Assembly (NCBI GenBank): GCA_963734845.1
Contig: CAVTIS010000009.1
Coordinates: forward strand, 1 to 64,000
From: JAKAVN01 sp963734845
GTDB taxonomy: Bacteria; Desulfobacterota; Binatia; Binatales; Binataceae
Direction of reading: 5' to 3'
Length of the DNA: 64,000 nucleotides
Under the pieces are notes generated by a model, which saw only the letters and a list, made by a program, of their open reading frames with translations, was not told where the DNA came from and made no database searches. Numbering within the stretch: the stretch's first letter is position 1; each line of letters starts with the position of its first letter. Of the stretch, positions 1-8,722 are shown in pieces. The translations under genes were made by a program, and so were the position numbers.

Positions 1-88
1 CCGTTGATATCCACGGTCTCCGCCATGGCACAACGCCTTGCTCAAGCAGGTTGATGATCTTCTCGGTGACAATCGCGTACACGTCCAT
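1..88 (-). CDS. ArdC-like antirestriction protein, N-terminal fragment (runs off the window)
   Basis: Only the first 29 codons lie in the window; the gene continues to the left. The peptide begins MDVYAIVTEKI and carries the pattern LLEQGVVPWRRPW, which is the hallmark of the N-terminal single-strand-DNA-binding domain (DUF1738) of ArdC antirestriction proteins. Such proteins are usually carried by plasmids and integrative elements and protect incoming DNA from host restriction. The ATG is at 86-88 and is preceded on the minus strand by GGAG about ten bases upstream, which supports the start. It suggests that mobile DNA extends left of the window. The family assignment is recognition of a short motif; whether the rest of the gene is intact cannot be seen. 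Confidence 0.7.
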   Translation of the reverse strand, partial: MDVYAIVTEKIINLLEQGVVPWRRPWIST

Positions 89-412
89 TTGCTTCGCTCC
101 TTTTGTGCGCTCGCTTCCCGAAGGGCAGAGCGCAGTTTGGCTCGTTAAAACCCGAACCTTCTTCCCCCCTCGCGCTCTTCAACCCGGACTGAGAGTGCGA
201 GGATGGAAAGGACTGCGATGCGGAGCGCAGCAGAGCGACCAATGAGCGCGGCGGAGCAATTCAAGAGCGCCGTGACAAGCGAGGCGGTCCCGATTAAGGG
301 ATGGCGCGGCGGTCTTGAGCGGAGCAGCAAGATACCGTCTTCTTCGAGAACAGGCGACAGACGAAGGTGCCCGATTTCGTGAAAAATCTGATAGTTAAGT
401 CAAGGGAAGAGC
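89..412. other. Intergenic region between the ArdC start and the first membrane protein gene
   Basis: This 324-base stretch separates two divergent genes and probably holds both promoters. The open frames in it have no recognisable protein pattern and no good ribosome-binding sites. No clear repeat or RNA gene was seen. Confidence 0.4.
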
Positions 413-1213
413 ATGATCAACGACTGGATCTACAACAATCCGACGTGGCTCTGGGGAACCATCCTGGTTGCGCTCTTCACAATAGTCTCATGCGCCGGGC
501 TGTTCATCGTTCATCGGTTGGTGCACGTGAACGTGCGTCGGGCTCACAACGATCTCGCCGGCTTCACAATCGCCGTCATCGGTGTGCTTTACGCGGTTCT
601 GCTGGCATTCATCGCTATCGCTACCTGGGAATCTTTCAGTAGAGCGTCCGACATCGTCGAAAGCGAATCGGACTTTGCCGGCGGAATTTATCTTGACACC
701 CAAGGCTTACCGCAGGCTAAGGGCCAACCGATCCGCGATGCAGTGGCGCGCTACGTCAGTGTTGTCATCAACGACGAATGGCCGAGCCAACGCGCCGGCA
801 GGACACCCGACCAGGGATGGAAACCGCTGCGGGAACTGAATACTGCGATCGCGACGATCCAACCCCAAAACCTTGGTGAAGCGGTAATCCAGGCCGAGTT
901 ACTGAAGGTGTGGAACGAGCTCTACCAGACGCGCAGCAGCCGCCTCTCCGCTGTTCAAGGGCATATTCCCAGCGTCGTCTGGTGGATCATATTCTTCGGT
1001 GCGGTGATCACTACCGGCTACACGTATTTTTTCGGATACCAACACTTCGGCATGCATATGGCAATGACCGCGACTCTCGCGGCCACACTCGCGCTGGTCG
1101 TGGTCCTAATAGTCGCGCTTGACTGGCCGTTCCGCGGCGAGATCAGCGTCACTCCTGCCCCTTTTATCATGACGCAACAATCATGGTCCGAGATTCCTCT
1201 CGACAAGAGGTAA
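413..1213 (+). CDS. DUF4239-type integral membrane protein
   Basis: A 266-residue protein with four predicted membrane segments at about residues 13-34, 50-72, 185-208 and 216-238, and a soluble loop of some 110 residues in the middle. Size, the 2+2 membrane layout and the loop between the pairs match the bestrophin-like DUF4239 family, whose function is unknown. The start ATG has GGGAAG seven bases upstream. The next gene is another membrane protein on the same strand 120 bases downstream, so the two may be co-expressed. The family call rests on topology and overall look rather than a catalytic motif. Confidence 0.65.
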   Translation: MINDWIYNNPTWLWGTILVALFTIVSCAGLFIVHRLVHVNVRRAHNDLAGFTIAVIGVLYAVLLAFIAIATWESFSRASDIVESESDFAGGIYLDTQGLPQAKGQPIRDAVARYVSVVINDEWPSQRAGRTPDQGWKPLRELNTAIATIQPQNLGEAVIQAELLKVWNELYQTRSSRLSAVQGHIPSVVWWIIFFGAVITTGYTYFFGYQHFGMHMAMTATLAATLALVVVLIVALDWPFRGEISVTPAPFIMTQQSWSEIPLDKR

Positions 1214-1333
1214 GGCTGGAGCAGGTCTTTGTCTGATCCTGTGCTCGCTGCTCGCGTTTGATGAAAGTTTGGTCGCCCCAGATGCCCAAGTCGACTTCTC
1301 AACTCTGGCCGTACTGGTTTCGAGGGGCAGATC

Positions 1334-2566
1334 ATGAGCATCATCGGCTTTTCAAATTCCGGAACTGATGTTCGAGGGCGGCCGATGCAGAGAGAGAATG
1401 GAAGCGAGTTCCCCGAGCTTTCGCTGATGGAGGGCGGGCCAGGCGACGCATTGATGAAGAAGCTCAGGCTGATTCGGCCTGAATTCGGCGCGGCTTCAGG
1501 GAGAACCGCTATCATCCTGGCAGCGTTAACGTGGCTTCCATTGCTGGTGTTCTCACTTATCGAGGGCTTGGCCATGGGCGGCGCCAGAATTCCATTTTTT
1601 TATGATATTGCCGCACATGCGCGCTTTTTGGTTGCGGTACCGATACTTATATTGGCCGAAATCCCGATCGGGGTACGTCTGAGGGTGGTCGCTAAGCATT
1701 TCCTCGACGCCGGACTCGTGCGCGAGGAGGAGCGGAAGCGCTTCGCGAGCTGCGTCGTTGATACTGTGCGGTTCCACGATTGGCGTCCCGCGGAGTTGAC
1801 ACTGCTCGCTTTGGCCTACATCACAACCTACACCGCGATCTCGAAGACCTCTTTGCAAAGCGGCAGCACCTGGTTCGAACCTTCTTCGACTGCAGGCCTT
1901 TCGCCGGTGGGTTACTATTACGCGCTTGTCGCCCTGCCCATTTTTCAATTCCTGATGTATCGCTGGGGATACAGGATGGTCGTGTGGACGAGATTTCTAT
2001 GGCAGGTCGCGAAACTCGACCTTTTCCTTACACCGACCCATCCTGATGGCGCTGGTGGCCTGGGCTTCCTGGGAAAGGGCTCGATTCCTTTCGGCGTCAT
2101 CCTGTTCGCCTTGAGCTCGGTGGTCTCGGCGGCGATCGCGAGCAGGATTCTTTTCAGTGGCGCCACACTGGAAGAGTTCGAGTTAATTTACGCAACGCTG
2201 ATCCTGCTGGTACTGATAGTTTTCGCCGGGCCTTTGATAGTGTTTGCTCCCAAGCTGTTCCGTGTCAAACAGGACGGTTTACGTAAGTATGGAACGCTCG
2301 CCAGCCGGTATACACAACTGTTCGACAGCAAATGGGTGAATGGCGTCAATGCCTCTGAAGAACCTCTGTTGGGTACGGCAGATATACAGTCACTTGCCGA
2401 TCTCGGGAATAGTTACGAACTGATCCGCAAGATGCGCGTCGTTCCCATCGCATTGAGCGACTTCATCGCCATGGCGCTCCCCGGAGTTATCCCGATACTT
2501 CCTTTGGCTGCAACCGTTATGCCGGTAGGCGATATACTAAAAGGTATTCTCCGTCTTTTAGGATGA
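1334..2566 (+). CDS. Polytopic membrane protein of unknown function
   Basis: A 410-residue protein. The first 50 residues are polar, then about six or seven hydrophobic segments follow (near residues 58-78, 95-115, 153-170, 190-210, 240-262, 275-300 and close to the C-terminus). No transporter signature or catalytic motif was recognised. GAGGGG lies just upstream of the ATG at 1334; an internal ATG at 1385 is an alternative start that would remove most of the polar tail. It ends 27 bases before the convergent DUF2252 gene. Similar uncharacterised membrane proteins occur widely in soil bacteria, but a function cannot be given. Confidence 0.6.
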   Translation: MSIIGFSNSGTDVRGRPMQRENGSEFPELSLMEGGPGDALMKKLRLIRPEFGAASGRTAIILAALTWLPLLVFSLIEGLAMGGARIPFFYDIAAHARFLVAVPILILAEIPIGVRLRVVAKHFLDAGLVREEERKRFASCVVDTVRFHDWRPAELTLLALAYITTYTAISKTSLQSGSTWFEPSSTAGLSPVGYYYALVALPIFQFLMYRWGYRMVVWTRFLWQVAKLDLFLTPTHPDGAGGLGFLGKGSIPFGVILFALSSVVSAAIASRILFSGATLEEFELIYATLILLVLIVFAGPLIVFAPKLFRVKQDGLRKYGTLASRYTQLFDSKWVNGVNASEEPLLGTADIQSLADLGNSYELIRKMRVVPIALSDFIAMALPGVIPILPLAATVMPVGDILKGILRLLG

Positions 2567-2593
2567 AAGCGCTCTTGAATTCCGGCGCAGGAT

Positions 2594-3982
2594 TCAACGC
2601 AACGTAGTCGCCAGGCGGCTTGCGCTTAAATCGCTTTTGAGTCGGCCGCTGCGGACCGCCTTGACAAAGGTCTTATAGTCGCGCTCGACTTGATCGGCAT
2701 AACCAACGGCGTAGTCTCCGATCGCTTCGTCAAAATGATCGATGCTGCCCAGATAGCCCGCGATCATCGCTGCGTCACCTGCCTTGTCGTGCGCCCGGGC
2801 CAGCGCCAGTCCGCAGAGTATGGCGTATACCCGCATCACCCGCGGAGTCTGCGACTCGACATCGGGTGCAACCTTCATGTCGCGGAGTTGGCGGACGTAG
2901 AAATCGCGGCCGCGAGGTCCTCGGGACCAGCCCAGGAAGATGTCGCTCGCGGATTGCATCAGACGTTGTCCGACTACGATGCGTTGGCCGTTGTGTGCTA
3001 CGCGTGAATGCCCGGTGTAGCGCTCAAGCACTGAAGGGCGCGCCTCCTTGACTTGGAGAAAAAGGGGATCGTCGGGGGCGGCAAGAAGAAGCGCGACGTA
3101 GCAGCGCGTCCCTACGCTGCCAACGCCCACTACCTTCAGCGCATAGTCGACCACTTTGAACCGGTCAAACAGGATACGACGCTCCTCGGCGAGGGTCTCG
3201 CGATACCGCTTGAAGAAGGCCGCGATGACGTGTTCGTTCACTTCCGATTTATCGACGTGGTAGAGCAGCGGAGGCTGGTTGACGATTCGCGGCAGACCCC
3301 TGACTGGCACGGTGAGCTTCTGGGAAACGTGTTCGTGGGTTTGCTTGCGCGCTTCGGTAATCCGCTGCTTGGCGCGGCCGAGCACTTCGGCGTCCTTGCC
3401 GACCATCGCAAGCACGTCATCGAGAGTAATCCTGGAATACCAAGCTTCGAGGACGCCCGCCCCGGCACGCTTGCTCATCGATTCCCGATATGAGGCGACT
3501 GCTTGGACAGCCATATCTCTTGCCTGATTAGACCGGAATCCGCGCCAACGCGCCGCGATGACAAAGCTTGCGGCGAGCCGCTTTATGTCCCATTCAAAGG
3601 GAGCGGGCAAGGTCTCGTCGAAATCATTGATATCGAAAACGAGGTTTCGTTCGGGCGTGGCGAAGCCGCCGAAATTCATCAGATGACAGTCGCCGCAGGC
3701 ATGAACAGTTATCCCGCTCACCGGCGTACCTGCGAGATCGTGCGCTTGTATCAGGGCTGTGCCTCGAAAATACGCGAACGGAGACTGGAGCATCCGCCCA
3801 TGGCGAATGGGGATCAGATTCTCGAGTCGGCCTTCGTTTGAGGCTTTGATCAGCGCGACGATGTCGCGTTTTTTGCCCTGCCCGAGAATCACTTTGCCAT
3901 GCGATGACCGCGGACACTTTTCCCGAAGCGACTTGCCCGCTTGATGCCGCTGCTCTTTGGTGAGAATTTCTATTTTCGCCAT
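2594..3982 (-). CDS. DUF2252 family protein
   Basis: A 462-residue protein recognised as DUF2252 by the block near residues 60-135: RMLQSPFAYFRG, then HACGDCHLMNFGGF, then FDINDFDETLPAPFEWD. These match the kinase-like fold of the family, in which GDxHxxNFG and the D-x-NDFD region resemble the catalytic and metal-binding loops of aminoglycoside phosphotransferases. The substrate is unknown. Length is normal for the family. It lies 190 bases downstream of the ppk2 gene on the same strand and may share its transcript. Confidence 0.85.
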   Translation of the reverse strand: MAKIEILTKEQRHQAGKSLREKCPRSSHGKVILGQGKKRDIVALIKASNEGRLENLIPIRHGRMLQSPFAYFRGTALIQAHDLAGTPVSGITVHACGDCHLMNFGGFATPERNLVFDINDFDETLPAPFEWDIKRLAASFVIAARWRGFRSNQARDMAVQAVASYRESMSKRAGAGVLEAWYSRITLDDVLAMVGKDAEVLGRAKQRITEARKQTHEHVSQKLTVPVRGLPRIVNQPPLLYHVDKSEVNEHVIAAFFKRYRETLAEERRILFDRFKVVDYALKVVGVGSVGTRCYVALLLAAPDDPLFLQVKEARPSVLERYTGHSRVAHNGQRIVVGQRLMQSASDIFLGWSRGPRGRDFYVRQLRDMKVAPDVESQTPRVMRVYAILCGLALARAHDKAGDAAMIAGYLGSIDHFDEAIGDYAVGYADQVERDYKTFVKAVRSGRLKSDLSASRLATTLR

Positions 3983-4171
3983 ACTTCGTATGAATCTCCA
4001 GCCGACCTCTCCTTCAACTGGAACATCCGACAGGTGCGCCGAAGCGCTTAGTTGATATCCTCTTCACGACGGGCTCACCAGCGTCTTGACACCTGGCGAG
4101 AGTCTTCATTAGCCGTCGTCCACTGAATTTGCGCTGCATCTCCCCAGATCAGTCTTTGTCGGCATCGCTTG

Positions 4172-4993
4172 TCAGTAAACGCTCGGCACGCGTGTGACTG
4201 TACGCTCGGGTTCTCTGTAACCTTTCGGCTTCTGTCGCTTCGGCAGCTTCACTTGTTTTCGCGGAACTTCCTTATAGGGGATCAGACTGAGAAAATGCGA
4301 AATGCAATTGAGCCGCGCCCGACGCTTGTCATCTGCGTCGACGACGAACCACGGAGCCGTCTTTGTATCAGTTACTGCCATCATCTCGTCTCGGGCCCGT
4401 GAGTAATCGTACCAGCGGCGATGCGACTCAAGGTCCATGGGACTGAGTTTCCAAGTTTTGCGCCCGTCGTTCATCCGCGCTAAGAACCGCCGCGTTTGCT
4501 CTTCTTGGCTGACCTCAAACCAGTATTTGATCAAGACTATTCCCGAATGAACGAACGCCTCCTCAACCGGTGGACAGTTTTTCAGGAAGTACGTCGCCTG
4601 GTCTTCGGTACAGAAACCCATTACACGCTCGACCAATGTGCGGTTGTACCAGCTCCGGTCGAAGATCACGACTTCCCCCGCAGCCGGAAGGTGCGCTATG
4701 TAGCGCTGGATATACATCTGAGATTTTTCGCGCTCGGTTGGAGCCGGCAGCGCCACGACTCTGAACACGCGAGGACTGACCCGCTCCGTGATCCGTTTGA
4801 TCACGCCCCCTTTCCCGGCGGCGTCGCGGCCTTCGAACAATATGACGATTTTCGCGCCTGTCCGCTTAGCCCACTCCTGAAGCTTCACCAATTCGACGTG
4901 AAGCTTCTTCAATTCTTCTTCAAACTCTGATCGCTTGAGCCGCGCGTGCTTTGCAGATAAACGCGCGTTTTTCTCAGCTTTCTGCTTTGGCAT
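4172..4993 (-). CDS. ppk2: Polyphosphate kinase 2 (PPK2 family)
   Basis: A cytoplasmic enzyme that transfers phosphate between polyphosphate and nucleotides. The Walker A motif GRDAAGKGG is near residue 55, the Walker B/lid segment DRSWYNR near residue 112, and the family-typical KYWFEVS and WKLSPMDLES blocks follow. The N-terminus is a charged helix rich in lysine, as in one-domain PPK2 proteins. I chose the ATG at 4993 because GGGAG sits nine bases upstream; longer readings would start at 5029 or from a TTG at 5035. At about 273 residues it is a normal single-domain PPK2. Subfamily (ADP or GDP versus AMP preference) is not certain from reading alone. A PPK1 gene lies at 61-63 kb. Confidence 0.93.
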   Translation of the reverse strand: MPKQKAEKNARLSAKHARLKRSEFEEELKKLHVELVKLQEWAKRTGAKIVILFEGRDAAGKGGVIKRITERVSPRVFRVVALPAPTEREKSQMYIQRYIAHLPAAGEVVIFDRSWYNRTLVERVMGFCTEDQATYFLKNCPPVEEAFVHSGIVLIKYWFEVSQEEQTRRFLARMNDGRKTWKLSPMDLESHRRWYDYSRARDEMMAVTDTKTAPWFVVDADDKRRARLNCISHFLSLIPYKEVPRKQVKLPKRQKPKGYREPERTVTRVPSVY

Positions 4994-5326
4994 TCTCGAG
5001 TGCTCCCATCGGGCTAGAGTGTTGGACATCCCCAATGTCTGTGCTCAAACATTTTATTTCTGAGATTGCAATACCGCAGTTGGCGTGCGCCCCAATGCCC
5101 TCCAGATCATAGGTAGCGTCTGTGGTTGTTTTTCTCCGCAGGGGGCGGAATCAGTTTCTCTGTTCTTAGCTGTGCGAACTCGATCGGCGTCGGCGCGCAC
5201 GGTTCCCCCCTATCGAGACGTAATCATCCGCCGTCACTTCGTCCGCGCTCATTGATCTTTGGTTTGCTGTTTTCTCAGTAACGCGGTCTGAAGCAGCACT
5301 TGTCCGCTGTCAACGATCCGGCTCAC

Positions 5327-6199
5327 TCAGTCCCCAAAGAGATTTCCTTTGATGAGCTTTGGTATGACCGGCGTAATCGAGAACTGTAGGTTCCATTTTT
5401 GTCCGAATACATCGGGATGGACCGGCATGTATTGTCCTTGGATTTGAAACTTCACAGGGAGCGGACCGAGTTTGACTACCTTGCTGACATTCAGGCCGAT
5501 CGGAAACGTAAGCTCGTTGCTGCTCTTATTGGCGTACCAATTCACCAGCATATTGGGCGAGGTCCCGATGCCCCATCCGTCGCCCGGCAGATAGACGAAG
5601 AAGTATTGAACGTTCATCTGGCTGATAGTCTGCGAACCTGGGCCGCCGACTGAAAACCACTGCTGCGGAAATACGCCCGCCAGCCATTTACCACCGAGAT
5701 AACCGAACACGCCGGCAGGCCCTATCTGCCACTTATTCTGACCGAGCTGAGAGTTGCTCGCTGTGGGGAAAATGAAACTGGGACCTGCACCCAGCAGCCA
5801 TGGACCAGCCAGCTTCGGACTGGGCGAGATCAATGTCGCCAGGATTGTGTCGCCGAAGCCGGTGACGCGATGGAGATTACCGCTCTGATTCACGTATGGC
5901 GTCGAGTTCATCGTCTGGAATACTGGCCGCGTGATTAGATTCCAATCGTCGGTCAACGCGAGCGGAAGCACGGGCTGGAACTGCAGATTGACCACATTGC
6001 GGTCCGGCCTGTTCAGCCAGTAAGTGTTTTCCTGAAGCTGCAGCGCCCAGATGCTTGAGATCGGGTTCGAAAGTTCCTTGTTGACCTCGTCGAGCGATTT
6101 GCTATCGGCCGTCTGCGCAGATGCCGGAGGAGCGGCCGTCAAAGCCAGGATCCCGAGGCAAGCAAGTAACCGTTTCCATCTAGCTTTGATCCTCACCAT
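5327..6199 (-). CDS. Exported outer-membrane barrel-like protein
   Basis: A protein of 290 residues with a signal peptide (basic start MVRIKARWKR, hydrophobic stretch, cleavage near ASAQT). The mature part is made of alternating aromatic and polar strands, glycine turns and repeated phrases such as GAGPSFIFP and GQNKWQIGPAGV, typical of transporter-like outer-membrane barrels that are often annotated as neuromedin-U-like. The ATG at 6199 has GAGG five bases upstream, so it is preferred over a longer reading. It is the last gene of the minus-strand sulfatase cluster, 68 bases after the sulfatase. It could be a channel or anchor for the exported enzymes; that role is inference. Confidence 0.65.
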   Translation of the reverse strand: MVRIKARWKRLLACLGILALTAAPPASAQTADSKSLDEVNKELSNPISSIWALQLQENTYWLNRPDRNVVNLQFQPVLPLALTDDWNLITRPVFQTMNSTPYVNQSGNLHRVTGFGDTILATLISPSPKLAGPWLLGAGPSFIFPTASNSQLGQNKWQIGPAGVFGYLGGKWLAGVFPQQWFSVGGPGSQTISQMNVQYFFVYLPGDGWGIGTSPNMLVNWYANKSSNELTFPIGLNVSKVVKLGPLPVKFQIQGQYMPVHPDVFGQKWNLQFSITPVIPKLIKGNLFGD

Positions 6200-6267
6200 C
6201 CTTTCCTCGCAACTTTTCGTCCGTTGCTGCGCCCGCCGTTGCAAGGCGAGCGCAGCCCTCTCACCAA

Positions 6268-8691
6268 TCATTCCGCCGCGCCAACGGCGGCGTCGGCTTC
6301 TTTCATCTTTGCTTCGTCCTCCGTACTCAAGTGCTCCGGCGTTAGGTCAATCACAACCTTCTTGATCTCTCCGGTGAACTTGAACGGGACGTGGTAATCC
6401 TCGGTGACGGGTGTGCCGGTATCCTCGCCGCAATCCAGCGTCTCGTCGAGCGAGAGGCGGAACGGCAGTGTACGTTCGATGCGGCCCGTGGCGACGGTCT
6501 TGCCGTCCACTTGGATCGTGCCGACACCGCCTTTGCCGAGACCTGGGCCGTCATATTTGAAGTCGTAAACGATGGTGTGCGCGCCCGGCGCGAGCTTGTC
6601 CTTACCGGTGACATAGTAGCGGGCCACACCCGCGAGGTTGTAGCAGAAAACCGGCTTGCCTTTGAGCAGGTAAAGCCCCCACCCGGAGAAACGTCCACCA
6701 TGCGTTAGCAACATGCCTTCCGCGCCGCCCTTGGGGATGTTCACCTGGGCTTTGATCTGCCAGGACTTGTTCTTCGTGTCCGGCGCTGCGCCCTCGGGGA
6801 TGCGCACCATGCCGGGGTAGTAGGTGAACTCGCCCCGCCCGCGGGTCAGGCTGGGCCGGATATTCACGTCGAAGCGGTTAATCCTGCTGTTCTCGATCGG
6901 AAGCACATTGTATTTCTCGGCTTGCTTCCAGAAGAGGTCCTGCAGCTCCTTGAGCTTGGCGGGGTCTTTGGCCGCGAGGTTGTTCGCTTCGGAGAAGTCT
7001 TCGCTGACGTTGTACAGTTCCCACTTGTAGTCGAGGACGGGAGGCAATCGACCCTGCGCCTCGGCGGTCGTGTCCCACGGAGCAACCCCCGGTGTCGTCG
7101 CGGCTACCCAGCCGTCGTGGTAGATGCCCCGGTTACCAAACATCTCGAAATACTGCGTCGTGTGCCTCGATGGCGCCTTCGCATCATCGAACGTATAAAC
7201 CAGACTCGTGCCTTCGATGGGCTTCTGCTCCACACCGTTGATGCTCGTCGGCGCGGGCACACCGACGGCTTCGAGCAGCGTCGGCATGATGTCGATCACC
7301 GAGCTGAACTGCGTGCGGAGACCGCCCTTGTCCTTGATGCGCAAGGGCCACGAGATGACCATGCCGTTGCGCGTGCCGCCGAAGTGCGAGGCAATCTGCT
7401 TCGTCCACTGGAACGGCGTATCCATCGCGTGCGCCCACCCGACCGGGTAGTGATTGAAGGTGTTCGGCCCGCCTAGTTCGTCCATGCGCCGCTTGACTTC
7501 TTTGAAATCCTCGGGGATGGCGTTGAACACGGTCATCTCGTTCAGCAGACCCTGCATACCCCCTTCTCCGCTCGCGCCGTTGTCCCCCTGGATATAGATC
7601 ACCAGCGTATTGTCCAGTTCGCCCTGCGCTTCAATGGTATCGAGGATGCGGCCCATCTGGTTGTCGGCGTACGAAAGCGCCGCGGCATAGACTTCCATCA
7701 TGTGGGCAAACACTTTCTTCTGGTCCGCGTTCAAACTGTCCCACGCGGGAATGCTGGCGGGGCGCTCCGTCAACTTCGTATTCGCCGGGATGATGCCCAG
7801 CCGTTTCTGCCTCGCCAAGGTCTCCTCCCGCACCTTGTCCCATCCTTGGTCAAACTTTCCCTTGAACTTCGCGATCCATTCTTTCGGTGCGTGATGCGGC
7901 GCGTGGGCCGTGCCCGTCGCGTAGTAGGCGAGGAACGGCTTGCCCGGCGCGGTCGCGTGCTGCATCCGGATCCAGTCAATACAATGGTCGGCCATGTCCT
8001 TGTCGAAGAAGTAATTCTTCGCGTCATGCGGCGGTTCGATGGGTTTCGTGCCTTCGAAGAGCGCCGGATTCCACTGGCTCGTATCGCCGCCGATGAAGCC
8101 GTAGAAGTATTCAAAGCCCAGCCCGGTCGGCCACAGGTCGAACGGCCCGGCCTGGCTGGTCATCCAGTCGGGGACGTTGTGGTTCTTCCCATACCAGGAC
8201 GTGTTGTAGCCGTTCTGCTTCAGAATCTCGGCGAACGTTCCGTTGCTCTTCGACATCAGCGAATTGTAACCGGGGAAGCCCGTGGCCAGTTCCATGATGA
8301 CGCCGGTGTTGGCGCTGTGATGATTGCGTCCGCTGAGGAGTGCCGCGCGCGTGGGCGAGCAAAGTGCCGTGGTGTGAAACGAATTGTAGCGCAGGCCTTC
8401 CTTCGCCAGCCGATCCATGGTCGGCGTAGAAATCGGTCCGCCGAATGTGGACGACGCCCCGAAGCCCACATCATCGGTGAGGATGACGAGAATGTTCGGC
8501 GCGCCTTTCGGTGCTTCGACAGCCTTGGGGAAATCCGGCGTAGACTCCTTGGTCGTGCGGCCAATCTTGCCGCCGAAGGGTTGTTCGGGTCGGGGCAGGA
8601 CTTCTTGCGCTGTTGCCTGCAGAGCGATGGCCATGCCCAGCGCAAGGCTGAGGGCGGCGATGATGAGATTGTATCTGTTTTTGGCTTTCAT
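6268..8691 (-). CDS. Exported arylsulfatase (large, 807 residues)
   Basis: A type I sulfatase that would hydrolyse sulfate esters in the periplasm or outside. A signal peptide covers residues 1-28 (ends LQATAQ). Metal-binding ILTDDVGFG is at about residues 70-78 and the formylglycine motif CSPTRAALLSGRN starts at Cys111, whose oxidation to formylglycine is required for activity. The usual sulfatase blocks GKNH, GTAHAPHHAP and GDNGASGEGG follow. A C-terminal domain of about 230 residues looks like a beta-sandwich, as in other 750-800-residue arylsulfatases. The natural substrate is not evident. No maturase or formylglycine-generating enzyme gene is present in this window. Confidence 0.93.
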   Translation of the reverse strand: MKAKNRYNLIIAALSLALGMAIALQATAQEVLPRPEQPFGGKIGRTTKESTPDFPKAVEAPKGAPNILVILTDDVGFGASSTFGGPISTPTMDRLAKEGLRYNSFHTTALCSPTRAALLSGRNHHSANTGVIMELATGFPGYNSLMSKSNGTFAEILKQNGYNTSWYGKNHNVPDWMTSQAGPFDLWPTGLGFEYFYGFIGGDTSQWNPALFEGTKPIEPPHDAKNYFFDKDMADHCIDWIRMQHATAPGKPFLAYYATGTAHAPHHAPKEWIAKFKGKFDQGWDKVREETLARQKRLGIIPANTKLTERPASIPAWDSLNADQKKVFAHMMEVYAAALSYADNQMGRILDTIEAQGELDNTLVIYIQGDNGASGEGGMQGLLNEMTVFNAIPEDFKEVKRRMDELGGPNTFNHYPVGWAHAMDTPFQWTKQIASHFGGTRNGMVISWPLRIKDKGGLRTQFSSVIDIMPTLLEAVGVPAPTSINGVEQKPIEGTSLVYTFDDAKAPSRHTTQYFEMFGNRGIYHDGWVAATTPGVAPWDTTAEAQGRLPPVLDYKWELYNVSEDFSEANNLAAKDPAKLKELQDLFWKQAEKYNVLPIENSRINRFDVNIRPSLTRGRGEFTYYPGMVRIPEGAAPDTKNKSWQIKAQVNIPKGGAEGMLLTHGGRFSGWGLYLLKGKPVFCYNLAGVARYYVTGKDKLAPGAHTIVYDFKYDGPGLGKGGVGTIQVDGKTVATGRIERTLPFRLSLDETLDCGEDTGTPVTEDYHVPFKFTGEIKKVVIDLTPEHLSTEDEAKMKEADAAVGAAE

Positions 8692-8722
8692 AGTGTGTTC
8701 TTTGAGTTGTTGATTGGTTCGT

